From assembly GCF_030815145.1 (NCBI RefSeq), contig NZ_JAUSWJ010000001.1:4516501-4580500 (forward strand): 64,000 nucleotides of DNA. Direction: 5' to 3'. Below the pieces are notes generated by a model. The model was not told where the DNA came from. It saw nothing but the letters and a program-made list of their open reading frames with translations, and did no database searches. A program made the position numbers and the translations under genes. Every line of letters starts with the position of its first letter. Positions within the stretch are counted from its first letter, which is position 1. This DNA comes from Kaistia geumhonensis. Lineage in GTDB: Bacteria > Pseudomonadota > Alphaproteobacteria > Rhizobiales > Kaistiaceae. Shown here piece by piece: positions 1 through 8,232 of the stretch.

Positions 1-636
1 CATCCCGATCTCTCCGCCGACCTGATCGCGCAGGCCTTCGAGGAGGCCTATGGCGGCGATGTCGCGCTCGCCGCCGCCGTGCGCGTCGACATCCAGGCGG
101 TGGTCGACCGCGACCCGGCCTGCAACCGCGCCATCGAGCCGGTGCTCTATTTCAAGGGCTTCCACGCCATCCAGACGCATCGCCTCGCCCATTATCTGTG
201 GCGGCGCGGCCGGCGCGATTTCGCCTACTACCTGCAGAGCCGGTCGTCGGCGGTGTTCCAGGTGGACATCAATCCGGCCGTCCCCATGGGCAAGGGCATC
301 TTCTTCGATCACGCCACCGACATCGTCATCGGCGAGACGGCGGTGATCGAGGACGACGTCTCGATCCTGCAGGGCGTCACGCTCGGCGGCACCGGCAAGG
401 AGATCGGCGACCGTCATCCCAAGGTCCGCCACGGCGTCCTGATCGGCGCCGGCGCCAAGGTGCTCGGCAATATCGAGATCGGCCATTGCTCGCGCGTCGC
501 CGCGGGTTCGGTCGTGCTGCATGCCGTTCCGCCCAACACGACGGTCGCCGGCGTGCCGGCCAAGGTGGTGGGCCGCGCGCCCTGCGCCGAACCGTCGCGC
601 AGCATGGACCAACTTCTGTCCGGCCAGGGCGAGTAG
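1..636 (+). CDS. cysE: Serine O-acetyltransferase, 5' end missing
   Basis: Makes O-acetylserine from serine and acetyl-CoA, the committed step of cysteine synthesis, in the cytoplasm. The reading frame is open from base 1, so the start lies outside the window; 211 residues are visible and about 60 are probably missing compared with the usual 270-275. The visible part holds the helical N-terminal tail and then the left-handed beta-helix of hexapeptide repeats. The two expected active-site histidines are present, in the FFDHAT motif (codon at 310) and the DRHPK motif (codon at 415), together with the GGTGKE loop. The short DUF3126 gene follows 96 bases downstream on the same strand. Confidence 0.96.
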   Translation, partial: HPDLSADLIAQAFEEAYGGDVALAAAVRVDIQAVVDRDPACNRAIEPVLYFKGFHAIQTHRLAHYLWRRGRRDFAYYLQSRSSAVFQVDINPAVPMGKGIFFDHATDIVIGETAVIEDDVSILQGVTLGGTGKEIGDRHPKVRHGVLIGAGAKVLGNIEIGHCSRVAAGSVVLHAVPPNTTVAGVPAKVVGRAPCAEPSRSMDQLLSGQGE

Positions 637-732
637 AAGCAGTCCTTCATATGGTGCCGGAAGCGTCGCACGGGGCGGCGTACCGGGTCGACGTCGCGTT
701 CTGCGCGGCGCAGCCGTTCCGTTTCCCCGATC

Positions 733-960
733 ATGGAGATCATCGTGGATCGCAAGGAGATCCAGAAGCTCGAGGGCTTCTTCCGCCGCCGCTTCAACAT
801 GAAGGACATCACCGTCCGCCAGCGTCCGCGCAAGGACGATTCCGCCGAGGTCTATTTCGGCGAGGAGTTCGTGGGCGTGCTGTTCCGCGACGACGAGGAG
901 GGCGAGCTCTCCTACAACTTCACGATGGCGATCCTCGACATCGACCTCGAAGAGGTGTGA
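733..960 (+). CDS. DUF3126 family protein
   Basis: A 75-residue acidic cytoplasmic protein with no signal peptide or membrane segment. It opens with a charged helix (VDRKEIQKLEGFFRRRF), followed by beta-rich sequence with the segment EVYFGEEFVGVLFRD. I recognise it as the DUF3126 family, which is small, widespread in Hyphomicrobiales and without a known function. It lies downstream of cysE in the same orientation and may be cotranscribed with it. No catalytic residues can be named. Confidence 0.85.
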   Translation: MEIIVDRKEIQKLEGFFRRRFNMKDITVRQRPRKDDSAEVYFGEEFVGVLFRDDEEGELSYNFTMAILDIDLEEV

Positions 961-1001
961 GCGGCGTCCCAAAGCCGGTCACATTTCGTTAACCCTGTCC
1001 C

Positions 1002-1016
1002 TTAACGGAACAGTAA
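1002..1016. promoter_or_regulatory. Weak CtrA-like box (TTAA-N7-GTAA)
   Basis: TTAA followed after seven bases by GTAA, one base from the CtrA consensus TTAA-N7-TTAA. It lies about 140 bases upstream of the small membrane protein gene, in a 193-base gap with several other TTAAC-like words. This is suggestive only. Confidence 0.3.
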
Positions 1017-1153
1017 CCATAACGCCGCGGCGCCCTGTGCCGCGGCCGCGCGCGGGAACGGCGGAAACCCCCGCCTTTCCGCCCATCGGACGTCCCGGCA
1101 CGGGCCTTGCCTTGCCAGCCTCGATGTGACTACGGCCACGAGGCTTCGCAGGG

Positions 1154-1492
1154 GTGCCGATGCCGCTTTCCGTGCAGTTCATGCTTCTCGGCTTCTGCAT
1201 CGCCACCGGCTTCGTCAGCGCGGGCCTCGCAGGCAGTCTCTACCAGCTGGTGACGTCCGAGCCGGCGCGCTTCAGGCTGCTCGGCCCCTCCGTGCCGGCG
1301 GTCTTCCTCACTTTCCTCTTCTGCGCGGTCTCCGGACCGTTCATCATCATGCGCAACGCGATCGCGATGGCGCGCAAGGAAGCCGACATGCTCGTCTGGC
1401 TGCTCGGCAGCGCGCTGATCGCGGGGATGTGGAGCGCCTGCTCCGGCCTGCTGCTGCTCGATTTCGTGCTGGCGGCCCGCGCAGGCCTTTGA
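1154..1492 (+). CDS. Small conserved membrane protein (DUF6949-like)
   Basis: A 112-residue protein with three clear hydrophobic segments, near residues 5-30, 45-65 and 80-108. The rest is short polar linkers, so it is an inner-membrane protein. It resembles the uncharacterised DUF6949 family of Hyphomicrobiales; that match is from memory. The start is GTG at 1154, or ATG two codons later. Its TGA overlaps an ATG of the following carbonic-anhydrase-like frame by one base, which suggests translational coupling. No function can be given. Confidence 0.7.
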   Translation: MPMPLSVQFMLLGFCIATGFVSAGLAGSLYQLVTSEPARFRLLGPSVPAVFLTFLFCAVSGPFIIMRNAIAMARKEADMLVWLLGSALIAGMWSACSGLLLLDFVLAARAGL

Positions 1493-1509
1493 TGAAGGAG
1501 ATCGCGGCC

Positions 1510-2031
1510 ATGGCCGTTCACACGCTCGATGGTGTCGCGCCGAGGCTGCCTGCCGAGGGCCGCTTCTGGATCGCCCCCGACGCCCGCGTCATCGGCAATG
1601 TCGAGATCGGCGAGGATGTCGGCATATGGTTCGGCGCCGTGCTGCGCGGCGACAACGAGCCGATCGTCGTCGGCGCCGCGACCAATATCCAGGAACATTC
1701 CGTCCTGCACACCGACATGGGCTTCCCGCTCACCATCGGCGCCGGCTGCACGATCGGCCACCGCGCGATCCTGCATGGCTGCACGGTCGGCGAGAACAGC
1801 CTCATCGGCATGGGGGCGATCGTGCTCAACGGAGCGCGGATCGGCGCCAATTCGCTGGTGGGGGCGGGCGCCCTGGTACCGGAAGGGAAGGAATATCCCG
1901 ACGGATCGCTGATCATCGGGACGCCCGGCCGTGTCGTGCGGACGCTGTCGGACGAGCAGATCGAGCGGCTCAGCCAATCGGCCCGCAGCTATGTCGAGAA
2001 CTGGAAGCGCTTCGCGCGCGGCTTCGCCTGA
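1510..2031 (+). CDS. Gamma-carbonic anhydrase-like hexapeptide protein
   Basis: A 173-residue left-handed beta-helix protein of the gamma-CA/PaaY/YrdA group, expected to form a trimer that binds a metal between subunits. Metal-ligand histidines are visible in EHSVLHTD and in IGHRAILHG. The C-terminus is a helix ([16 protein letters not shown]). The start is set at ATG 1510 because AAGGAG stands nine bases upstream; ATG 1492 is in frame and overlaps the previous stop. Gamma-class proteins may be carbonic anhydrases or carnitine/CoA-pathway acyltransferase-like proteins, so the substrate is not certain. The gene converges with the protease gene that follows. Confidence 0.88.
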   Translation: MAVHTLDGVAPRLPAEGRFWIAPDARVIGNVEIGEDVGIWFGAVLRGDNEPIVVGAATNIQEHSVLHTDMGFPLTIGAGCTIGHRAILHGCTVGENSLIGMGAIVLNGARIGANSLVGAGALVPEGKEYPDGSLIIGTPGRVVRTLSDEQIERLSQSARSYVENWKRFARGFA

Positions 2032-2058
2032 GGGGTTCCCGACCGCGTTCGGCGACGA

Positions 2059-2697
2059 TCAGCGCTTGATCGAGCCGACCATCAGCGCGCGGTCGTCCTC
2101 GATCGAGACCCAGCGGCCGCTGTCGGTGTCGGACTGGCGCTTCACGAACTGATAGTCGGTCTGGTTCCAGAGCTTGATGCGGCCGTCGAGATTGTCGAGC
2201 ACGAGGTCGCCGCGATCCGTGCGGACTGTGAGGATCGCATGGCCGTCGCCATTGGTCTGGCGCACGACCGTGATCAGCAGCGCGCCGGCCGGCCAGCCTT
2301 TCTGCATCAGCTCCCGGCGCTTCAGCAGGACGAAATCCTCGCAGTCGCCCTTGCCGGCGTCGGGATAGGTCCAGACTTCCTCGCGGCCGTAGATGTCCTT
2401 GTCGGTGTCGGGCTGGATGGCGGTGTTGACGTTGTCGTTGACCGCGATGAGCTGGTTCCACAGTGCCGGGGTCAGCTGGACGGGGCGGGCGTCGGCGGTG
2501 CGCTCGCGGCACTCGGCGGGGAGGCGGGCGCAGAGGTCATGATGACCAATGGGCTGCGTGGTCCGACCAAGAACCTGCATGAATGCCGTCTGGCCCTGGG
2601 CGTTCGCCGCGGCGATGGTGCCGACTGCGAGAAGAGCAAACGCCAGAACAGAGGCCGCATAGCGAACGCAATACATAATCGCCAATTCCCCTGACAC
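2059..2697 (-). CDS. Exported transglutaminase-like cysteine protease (BTLCP family)
   Basis: A 212-residue protein with an N-terminal signal peptide (hydrophobic run about residues 14-31, Ala-rich end near 33), so probably periplasmic. The core matches the bacterial transglutaminase-like cysteine proteinases, which include LapG. Cys119 in KGDCEDF, His153 in DGHAIL and Asp168 in LVLDNLDG form the expected triad. LapG cleaves large surface adhesins under c-di-GMP control, but no LapD-like partner or LapA-type RTX adhesin is present here, so that role is only a possibility. The start may instead be the Met at 2676. The PilZ gene lies upstream on the same strand, 438 bases away, with CtrA-like boxes in the gap. 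Confidence 0.88.
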   Translation of the reverse strand: MSGELAIMYCVRYAASVLAFALLAVGTIAAANAQGQTAFMQVLGRTTQPIGHHDLCARLPAECRERTADARPVQLTPALWNQLIAVNDNVNTAIQPDTDKDIYGREEVWTYPDAGKGDCEDFVLLKRRELMQKGWPAGALLITVVRQTNGDGHAILTVRTDRGDLVLDNLDGRIKLWNQTDYQFVKRQSDTDSGRWVSIEDDRALMVGSIKR

Positions 2698-2797
2698 TCA
2701 TTTGACCATGACGCCGGAGTTTTTCCGTTCGTCTAATCAGCGAGTGCGAATTCAAATCCAACACAATTCGAATTCGTCGAAAGGTTTAGTCTTCGTG

Positions 2798-2812
2798 TTA
2801 ACCTTTCGTTAA
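2798..2812. promoter_or_regulatory. CtrA box, full consensus TTAA-N7-TTAA
   Basis: TTAACC followed by TTAA with exactly seven bases between the TTAA words. This matches the CtrA binding consensus of Alphaproteobacteria. It lies about 100 bases upstream of the cysteine protease start (minus strand). Confidence 0.6.
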
Positions 2813-2845
2813 AGACTATGGCGGGAACGCGTTCGGCCGGCAAGC

Positions 2846-2866
2846 GTAACCTTTTGTTAAGGTTAA
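2846..2866. promoter_or_regulatory. Second CtrA-like box (GTAA-N7-TTAA plus adjacent TTAA)
   Basis: GTAACC, then TTAA after seven bases, then a further TTAA word two bases on; the last parts form an imperfect inverted repeat (AACCTT/AAGGTT). It is one base from the CtrA consensus and sits 34 bases from the full-consensus box. Confidence 0.45.
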
Positions 2867-3135
2867 CCCGCGCGGCAATTTTCGAGGCGGCTGGCGATGG
2901 AGTTTGCAGGGCGCAAGAGGCTGCGATCCACGCGGGCGCGCAGCGGATCGAACCGGCAAGGGCGGAGGGGCGGGCGGCCGGTCAGGCCCCTGTCGGCAGT
3001 GCCGAAGAGGCGCGACCGCGGCCAGCCGTCATCGCGAGGCTATCGTCTGGTGGAGAAGGTCGGGAGGCGGCGCGGACGGCTGGCGCGCGGGCGGCGCGAT
3101 GGACCGGGGCCCGCCTGTTAGCGCCGAGCCTCCGG

Positions 3136-3744
3136 TCAGAACAGGGCGCGCAGGTTGGTTTCGCTCTGGACCGTATTGAAGACGAGCGCGAGGCCGTCTT
3201 CGGTATGGCGGACGACGCGTCCGCCGAGCCTGCCGAGGGCGACCGGCGTGCCGACCGGTGGCCGCGACGCGATGGTCAGCGCCGCGCCGGTGATGGACAG
3301 GTCGACCACGCGGCAGCGCTGATGCGTCCCGTTCGGCAGCGTCAGTTGCGAGAAGGGATTGCGCGGCACGATGCGGCTGCCGTTGCGCTCGTCGATGCCG
3401 CGCGAAAGCTGCCGCTCGGCGAGCCAGTCGAGCGTCGCGGCGAGCTTGTCGCGCTTGCGCAAGGTGGCGGTGATCGCGAGGCCGAAACCCTGGTCGGTCT
3501 GGCGCGTGATCTCGCCCTCGATGCGGCCGAGCTGGTCGATATAGGCGATGATCCGCTCGCCGACGGCACCGGAGACGGGGGCGGCGAGCGACAGGCTGTC
3601 GGTCGATACGTCGATGGTGCGGCAGGGATATTCCCGCCGCGATTCGAGCATGTAGCGGCCCAGAAGCACGACTTCGTAGCGCCGGTAGCGGCGGCGGTCG
3701 TAATTGTCGAGGGTCGGCCTGTGCGCCGTCGCCAGTTCGATCAT
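3136..3744 (-). CDS. PilZ domain protein, two PilZ-like halves
   Basis: A 202-residue cytoplasmic protein. The first half carries a complete PilZ signature for c-di-GMP binding: an arginine-rich stretch RRRYRR at residues 17-22, then DVSTDS at 45-50. The second half has DLSITGAAL, the second PilZ motif, but its RxxxR motif is less clear, so it may be a degenerate second domain. It probably relays c-di-GMP levels to an unknown partner. The cupin gene is 72 bases upstream and the cysteine protease gene lies downstream, all on the minus strand. Confidence 0.85.
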   Translation of the reverse strand: MIELATAHRPTLDNYDRRRYRRYEVVLLGRYMLESRREYPCRTIDVSTDSLSLAAPVSGAVGERIIAYIDQLGRIEGEITRQTDQGFGLAITATLRKRDKLAATLDWLAERQLSRGIDERNGSRIVPRNPFSQLTLPNGTHQRCRVVDLSITGAALTIASRPPVGTPVALGRLGGRVVRHTEDGLALVFNTVQSETNLRALF

Positions 3745-3816
3745 GGATGGGCCCGCGGAACGCTATCGGGAGAGACTAGCCGATCTCCCTTAACGAGTGG
3801 TGCGCTTTCTCTACAC

Positions 3817-4302
3817 TCAGGCGAGGGGCGGTCCGACGACGTCGATGCCGTTCGCGGCGCAAAGGCTCGCCAGCGCCTCCGCCATCTCGGGCGTCACCGT
3901 CATCGGGGCCGGCAGCGCGTCGCTATCCGCCGGCCGGGCCGCCATTCGCACCAGTCCTTCGAAATCCGGTCCACGCGTGGCAGTGAGGAAGCGCGCTCCG
4001 TCGACCGACTCGACGCGAAAACTGTGGGGAACGCCTTTCGGCACCACGATCGCCTCGCTCGCCGTGAGCACGCGGATTTTGCCGCCGACCTCGAAGCGCA
4101 CCGTGCCGGACAGGATCACGAAGGTTTCGTCCTCGTTGCGGTGGAAATGCAGCGGCGGCGAGTCGCCGAAGGGCGCGTGGTGATCGATGACGGCGACGCC
4201 GTCCTCGCTGTCCCGGTGCGAGACCAGGATGGATATGCTTGTATTGAGGAAGTACTGGCGGGGACTGGGCTGGCGCGGATGCGCGATGCTCGACACGATC
4301 AT
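3817..4302 (-). CDS. Cupin domain protein
   Basis: A 161-residue single-domain cupin. Motif 1 is seen as PPLHFHRNEDETF (metal-ligand His, His and Glu) and motif 2 as PKGVPHSF, with the FVILSGTVRFEVGG strand pair between. It resembles quercetin-dioxygenase-like cupins, but the substrate cannot be read from the sequence. It is divergent from a LysR regulator gene whose start is 98 bases away, which suggests that the regulator controls it. Confidence 0.85.
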   Translation of the reverse strand: MIVSSIAHPRQPSPRQYFLNTSISILVSHRDSEDGVAVIDHHAPFGDSPPLHFHRNEDETFVILSGTVRFEVGGKIRVLTASEAIVVPKGVPHSFRVESVDGARFLTATRGPDFEGLVRMAARPADSDALPAPMTVTPEMAEALASLCAANGIDVVGPPLA

Positions 4303-4400
4303 TCTCCTTCATCTCGTTTGACGATGATCTCGTCGAGGCGGTGTTAGTCCTCCCGGTCGCCGGCATGAAATCCAATGATCGTATGGGCTCGATCCACCCG

Positions 4401-5372
4401 ATGAATTTCAGCGCTCTCGACCTCAACCTGGTGCGCGTGCTGGATGCCCTGCTCAAAGAGCGCAGCGTCACCCGCGCCGGAGAACGCATCGGCCTCAGCC
4501 AGCCCGCCGTCAGCGCGGCGCTCAACCGGCTGCGGCATGCGCTCGGGGACCAGCTCTTCATCCGCGTCGGCAACGACATGGTGCCGACGCCGCGCGCCGA
4601 GGATCTCCGCGAGCAGGTGCGACAGGCCATGGCGCTGCTCGAGGCCGCCTTCGGCTCCGGACACGGCTTCGAACCCGGGGCGATCGAGCGGACCTTCACG
4701 CTGCTCGGCGCCGACTTCTTCGCGACGGAGCTTGCGCCGGCGTTGAGCCGCGAGCTGGCATTGCTCGCGCCGCGCGCGCGTCTGCGGATGCTCGACAGCG
4801 CGCGGGGCGATGTCGGGCGGCTGCTCATGGAAGACGTCATCGACATCGCCGTCGAGCGGCCGCTGCCGCAGGCCGAGTGGATGGTCTCGGAGGTGCTCTT
4901 CCGCTCGCCCTTCGCCGTCATCGCCCGGCCCGACGAGCCGATGTTCGCCGAGGCCGGCCTCGCGACCGGGGACGTGATGCCGCTCGACCTCTTCTGCGCG
5001 CTGCCGCATGCGCTGCGCTCGATCGACGGCAGCCTCTCGGGCGCGACCGATATCGCGCTCGGCGCCGTGGGGCGGGCGCGTCGCGTCACGCTGGCGGTGC
5101 CGCATTTCCATGCGGTCGCGCTCGCCGTCGCCGAGGGCGGGATCGTGGCGGTCGTTCCGTGCCAGTTCGCCGAGCGGGTCGCGCCGACGCTCGGGCTCGG
5201 CGTCTACCGGCCGCCGCTTCCCATCAGCGTGCCCAATCTCAGCCTCTACTGGCATCTGCGCCACAACGAGACGGCCGAGCATCGGTGGCTGCGCGGCCTG
5301 ATCGCCTCTGTGGTGAGGCGGCTCGGCTATGACCGGACTGCCGACCGCTGGATGCCGCGCGACGAGGGCTGA
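4401..5372 (+). CDS. LysR family transcriptional regulator
   Basis: A regulator of about 323 residues with the LysR layout: an N-terminal winged helix-turn-helix (SVTRAGERIGLSQPAVSAAL region, about residues 20-40) and a C-terminal effector domain. Its opening FSALDLNLVRVLDAL and the RVGNDMVPTPRA segment are typical of the NodD/NahR-like branch. ATG 4401 is chosen because LysR proteins of this type begin just before this motif; upstream in-frame starts exist at 4341, 4365 and 4383. The divergent cupin gene is the likely target. The inducer is unknown. Confidence 0.88.
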   Translation: MNFSALDLNLVRVLDALLKERSVTRAGERIGLSQPAVSAALNRLRHALGDQLFIRVGNDMVPTPRAEDLREQVRQAMALLEAAFGSGHGFEPGAIERTFTLLGADFFATELAPALSRELALLAPRARLRMLDSARGDVGRLLMEDVIDIAVERPLPQAEWMVSEVLFRSPFAVIARPDEPMFAEAGLATGDVMPLDLFCALPHALRSIDGSLSGATDIALGAVGRARRVTLAVPHFHAVALAVAEGGIVAVVPCQFAERVAPTLGLGVYRPPLPISVPNLSLYWHLRHNETAEHRWLRGLIASVVRRLGYDRTADRWMPRDEG

Positions 5373-5388
5373 TGCCGCCGCCGGGCGG

Positions 5389-6039
5389 TCAGCGCTTGCC
5401 GCCGTCGAAGACGACCAGATGATGATGGCGACGACCGCCCGCGAGCGCGCCGGCCGGCATTTCGGGCAGCGCATCCTCCTGCCGCGACGTCCGCAGCATC
5501 GGGGCGCCCGGCGCGGGAATGGACGGGTGGAGCAGCACCGGCCGCTCGTCCGGCCAGATCAGGCGGAGGCTGGTGATCGACTGGCGGATGACCGGGTGGA
5601 TGTCGAGCCAGTAGGGCCGGTCGAGCGGCGCCATCAGGCCGAGGATCCGGTCATAAAGCTTGCCGCCGCGCGAAAGCGGCAGCACCACCATCTCCCAGGG
5701 CGCCGTCTGGCCGCGATCGTTCAGCGTCTCGACGCCGATCACTGCCGCCGCCGCGTCCACGCAGACGGCGGTCAGCAGCGTGTCGATCGCCTCGATGTCC
5801 TCGTCGCCCCAGAGCGAGAGGAAATTGCGCCCCTTGAGCTCGCGGCCGAAATGCGAGCAGAGCCGCGTGCCGGCGAGGCGGAAGGGATACTGGGTCGGGC
5901 CGGCGCTCTCCAGGATGAAGGTGTCGCCGAGCAGGCCGTGAATCTCCGCCGGCTCGATGGCCCCGCGCTGCGGCGCGGCGTTGGGCCCGCGCAGGCGCGA
6001 CCAGTAGTCGTAGAGTTCACGGGTGTTGCGATGCTTCAT
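5389..6039 (-). CDS. PAS domain protein (PAS_5 type)
   Basis: A 216-residue cytoplasmic protein that matches the PAS_5 family common in Alphaproteobacteria. Signature segments are TRELYDYWSRLRG at the N-terminus, LGDTFILE, PFRLAGTRLCSHFGRELKG and FLSLW. No kinase, GGDEF or output domain follows, so it is a stand-alone sensor or adaptor. ATG 6039 is chosen because family homology begins there; the frame is open further upstream. It converges with the LysR gene and is divergent from the rhomboid gene. Confidence 0.8.
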   Translation of the reverse strand: MKHRNTRELYDYWSRLRGPNAAPQRGAIEPAEIHGLLGDTFILESAGPTQYPFRLAGTRLCSHFGRELKGRNFLSLWGDEDIEAIDTLLTAVCVDAAAAVIGVETLNDRGQTAPWEMVVLPLSRGGKLYDRILGLMAPLDRPYWLDIHPVIRQSITSLRLIWPDERPVLLHPSIPAPGAPMLRTSRQEDALPEMPAGALAGGRRHHHLVVFDGGKR

Positions 6040-6466
6040 TCCGCCCTTCGACGTCTCGTCCGGCTTCGGGGCGGCAACGACCGTCACCGCGCCGATATGT
6101 GCGGTTTCGGGACAGTTGGCCCCCCGCCAACATGGTAAATGCAGGGTCTGCACATGCCGTGCCAACCCGCGCCCGACGATCAACAGGACCGACTCACGTG
6201 CGCCTCGGTGACATGGTTGCGAATTCGTTTGCCGCATGGCAATCCTGTCGCGTTCACGGGGCGTCTTTGACCGGGGGGTAAAGACGGGGCGTGACTGGGG
6301 CCGTTTGTGCGCGCCGCTCGCGGTCGCGCCGGACGGCCCCATGTTTTCAGTTTTTTCCGCGCCCGAGGCGCGTCCGGCGCCGCGCCGGGCGAGGCAAGGT
6401 GTCGCCATCGGCCGCGCGGCGTCCGCGCGCCTTGTGCCGGCCCCGGTGCCCCGCTATCTCCCTCCC
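6040..6466. other. 427-base divergent gap between PAS and rhomboid genes
   Basis: No supported gene. It holds a perfect inverted repeat TTGGC-N5-GCCAA (6116-6130) and a longer one, CGTCTTT-N11-AAAGACG (6262-6286), either of which could be an operator. Frames open across the gap have composition typical of non-coding GC-rich DNA. Confidence 0.45.
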
Positions 6467-7210
6467 ATGCTGCAACGATCTCCCCAGACGGCGCGCGAGC
6501 CCGTGTTCAATCTGCCGCCGGTCATCGTGGGATCGGTCGTGCTGCTCCTCGCCATCCATGCCATCCGCGTCTACCTGCTCTCGGACGACTGGAACGGCTG
6601 GGTGATCGCCGCCTTCTCCTTCGTGCCGCTGCGCATCACCATGCCCGGCGGGGTCGATTTCGACTGGCCGGGCGGCATTGCCGGCGATGTCTGGACCTTC
6701 TTCACCTATGCGTTCCTGCATGCCGACTGGATGCATGTCAGCGTCAACGTGCTCTGGCTGACCGCCTTCGGCGCGCCTCTGGCGCGGCGCTTCGGTACGC
6801 TGCGCTTCGCCGGCTTCTCGCTGCTCGGCGCCGCCGCCGGCGCTTCCGCGCATTTGATGCTGGCGCCGGGAGACATCTCGCCGCTGGTCGGCGCCTCTGC
6901 CGCCATCTCGGCGCAGATGGCCGCCGCCGCCCGGTTCCAGTTTTCGCCCGGCGCCCGCCTCGGCGGCGGCGGGGCGTTCAACCCCGAGGCCGATCACCGG
7001 CCCGCGCTGACCATTCCCGAAATGATACGCAACGGCCGGGTGATGAGCTTCCTGCTCGTCTGGTTCGCGTTCAACTTCGTCTTCGGCCTGTTCTTCACGC
7101 CGCCAGGCGTCCAGTCGAGCCAGATCGCCTGGGACGCGCATCTCGGCGGCTTCGTGATCGGCCTGCTGTTCTTCCCGATCTTCGATCCCGTCGCCCGCCG
7201 GTCCGCCTGA
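6467..7210 (+). CDS. Rhomboid family intramembrane serine protease
   Basis: A 247-residue polytopic membrane protein. The catalytic dyad is visible as Ser144 in VGASAAIS and His225 in WDAHLGGFVIGLL; the conserved HxxxN of the second core helix is HVSVN (Asn94). Six or more hydrophobic segments fit the rhomboid fold. It would cut substrate membrane segments in the inner membrane; the substrate is unknown. ATG 6467 is used because the conserved EPVFNLPPV start follows closely; the frame extends upstream. The segment at about residues 160-190 is an unusually long, Gly-rich polar loop. Confidence 0.87.
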   Translation: MLQRSPQTAREPVFNLPPVIVGSVVLLLAIHAIRVYLLSDDWNGWVIAAFSFVPLRITMPGGVDFDWPGGIAGDVWTFFTYAFLHADWMHVSVNVLWLTAFGAPLARRFGTLRFAGFSLLGAAAGASAHLMLAPGDISPLVGASAAISAQMAAAARFQFSPGARLGGGGAFNPEADHRPALTIPEMIRNGRVMSFLLVWFAFNFVFGLFFTPPGVQSSQIAWDAHLGGFVIGLLFFPIFDPVARRSA

Positions 7211-7329
7211 CGCGGCGACGGCCCGGCTTGCAATGGCGGCGGGCGAGGCTCATCATCCTCGTTCGAGGTGCCCGGACCGGTCCACCTTCATGAGAGCGGC
7301 TGGCGCCTCGCTTGAAGGGAGCCGACGCC

Positions 7330-7761
7330 ATGACCGTTGCCGCCATTCTCGCCCACAAGGGGCGGGACGTGCTGACCGTCCGCAAGGAAACACCCATCGC
7401 CGATGTCGTTCGCCTGCTCGGCGAACGCCGGATCGGTGCCGTCGTCGTCGCCGATGATCTTCAGCGCGTGACCGGCATCGTCTCGGAGCGGGACATCGTC
7501 CGCGTGCTCGCCAGCAGGGGCGCCGCCGGGCTCGAGGGCGAGGTCGCGACGATCATGACGCAGAAGGTCGTGACCTGCGCCGACAAGGACACGCTGCACG
7601 AGGTCATGGAGCGGATGACGCATGGCCGCTTCCGCCACCTGCCGGTGGTGGAGGACGGGCGCCTCGCGGGGATCGTCTCGATCGGCGACGTCGTCAAGGC
7701 GCGCATCGAGCAGGTCGAGCGCGAGGCCGACGAGATGCGCGCCTATATCGCGATGGCGTGA
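7330..7761 (+). CDS. CBS-pair domain protein
   Basis: A 143-residue protein made of two CBS motifs in tandem, about residues 8-60 and 75-125, with typical GIVSERDIVR and GIVSIGDVVKARIEQ ends. Stand-alone CBS pairs bind adenine nucleotides and regulate a partner protein. The start ATG is preceded at nine bases by GAAGGGA. There is no transmembrane segment or second domain. It converges with hisI. Confidence 0.9.
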   Translation: MTVAAILAHKGRDVLTVRKETPIADVVRLLGERRIGAVVVADDLQRVTGIVSERDIVRVLASRGAAGLEGEVATIMTQKVVTCADKDTLHEVMERMTHGRFRHLPVVEDGRLAGIVSIGDVVKARIEQVEREADEMRAYIAMA

Positions 7762-7776
7762 CGGGGGCGGCGGCCG

Positions 7777-8232
7777 TCAGCCGCCATAGACCGCCTTCGG
7801 ATCGAAGAGCGGCTGGTCGCCCGTCGGCTCCAGACGGGCCGGCGTCCCTTCGGCCTGGCCGAGCGGGACGCGTCGATAGAAGCAGCTCTTGCGCCCGGTA
7901 TGGCAGTTGGCGCCGGTTCCGGCCGTCCTGACCCTGAGCACCACCGCGTCCTGGTCGCAGTCGATCCGAAGATCGGTGACGGTCTGCACATGGCCGCTCG
8001 TCGCGCCCTTGTGCCAGAGCTCCTTGCGCGAGCGGCTCCAGTACCAGCCCTCGCCGGTGGCGATGGTCCGCGCCAGCGCCTCGGCGTTCATCCAGGCGAC
8101 CATCACGACCTCGCCGGTCTGGTCGTCGACGGCGATGGCGGCCAGAAGGCCGTCGCCGTCGAAGCGCGGCGTCAGGACGAGGCCTTCCTCGATCTCCTCA
8201 TGGCTGCCGGGCGCGGGAAAGGCGGTGGTCAT
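7777..8232 (-). CDS. hisI: Phosphoribosyl-AMP cyclohydrolase
   Basis: Opens the purine ring of phosphoribosyl-AMP in the third step of histidine synthesis. The 151-residue protein carries the metal motif DCDQD at residues 91-95 (Mg-binding Asp91, 93 and 95; zinc Cys92) and the other zinc cysteines Cys110 (ANCHTGR) and Cys117 (KSCFYR). It lacks the HisE pyrophosphohydrolase domain, so it is the monofunctional form. Its ATG overlaps the aroA stop by four bases (ATGA), so it is translationally coupled to aroA. Confidence 0.95.
   Translation of the reverse strand: MTTAFPAPGSHEEIEEGLVLTPRFDGDGLLAAIAVDDQTGEVVMVAWMNAEALARTIATGEGWYWSRSRKELWHKGATSGHVQTVTDLRIDCDQDAVVLRVRTAGTGANCHTGRKSCFYRRVPLGQAEGTPARLEPTGDQPLFDPKAVYGG

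Larger units (their letters stand above)
2698..3135. other. 438-base gap with CtrA-like boxes
   Basis: No convincing gene is seen. The part next to the protease gene is AT-rich and carries two CtrA-like boxes (2798-2812 and 2846-2866). The remainder is GC-rich and encodes only an Arg-rich frame (2897-3121) that looks non-coding. The gap probably holds the promoter of the protease gene. Confidence 0.6.

Noticed and set aside
2897-3121. Possible small basic protein (74 residues, about one third Arg/Lys)
   Set aside because: Low-complexity Arg/Gly/Pro composition, no clear ribosome binding site and no family; more likely untranslated GC-rich sequence.
2818-4347. A 509-residue plus-strand frame over the PilZ and cupin genes
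   Set aside because: It is opposite two genes with intact motifs, and its own sequence is Arg/Ala-rich without domains.
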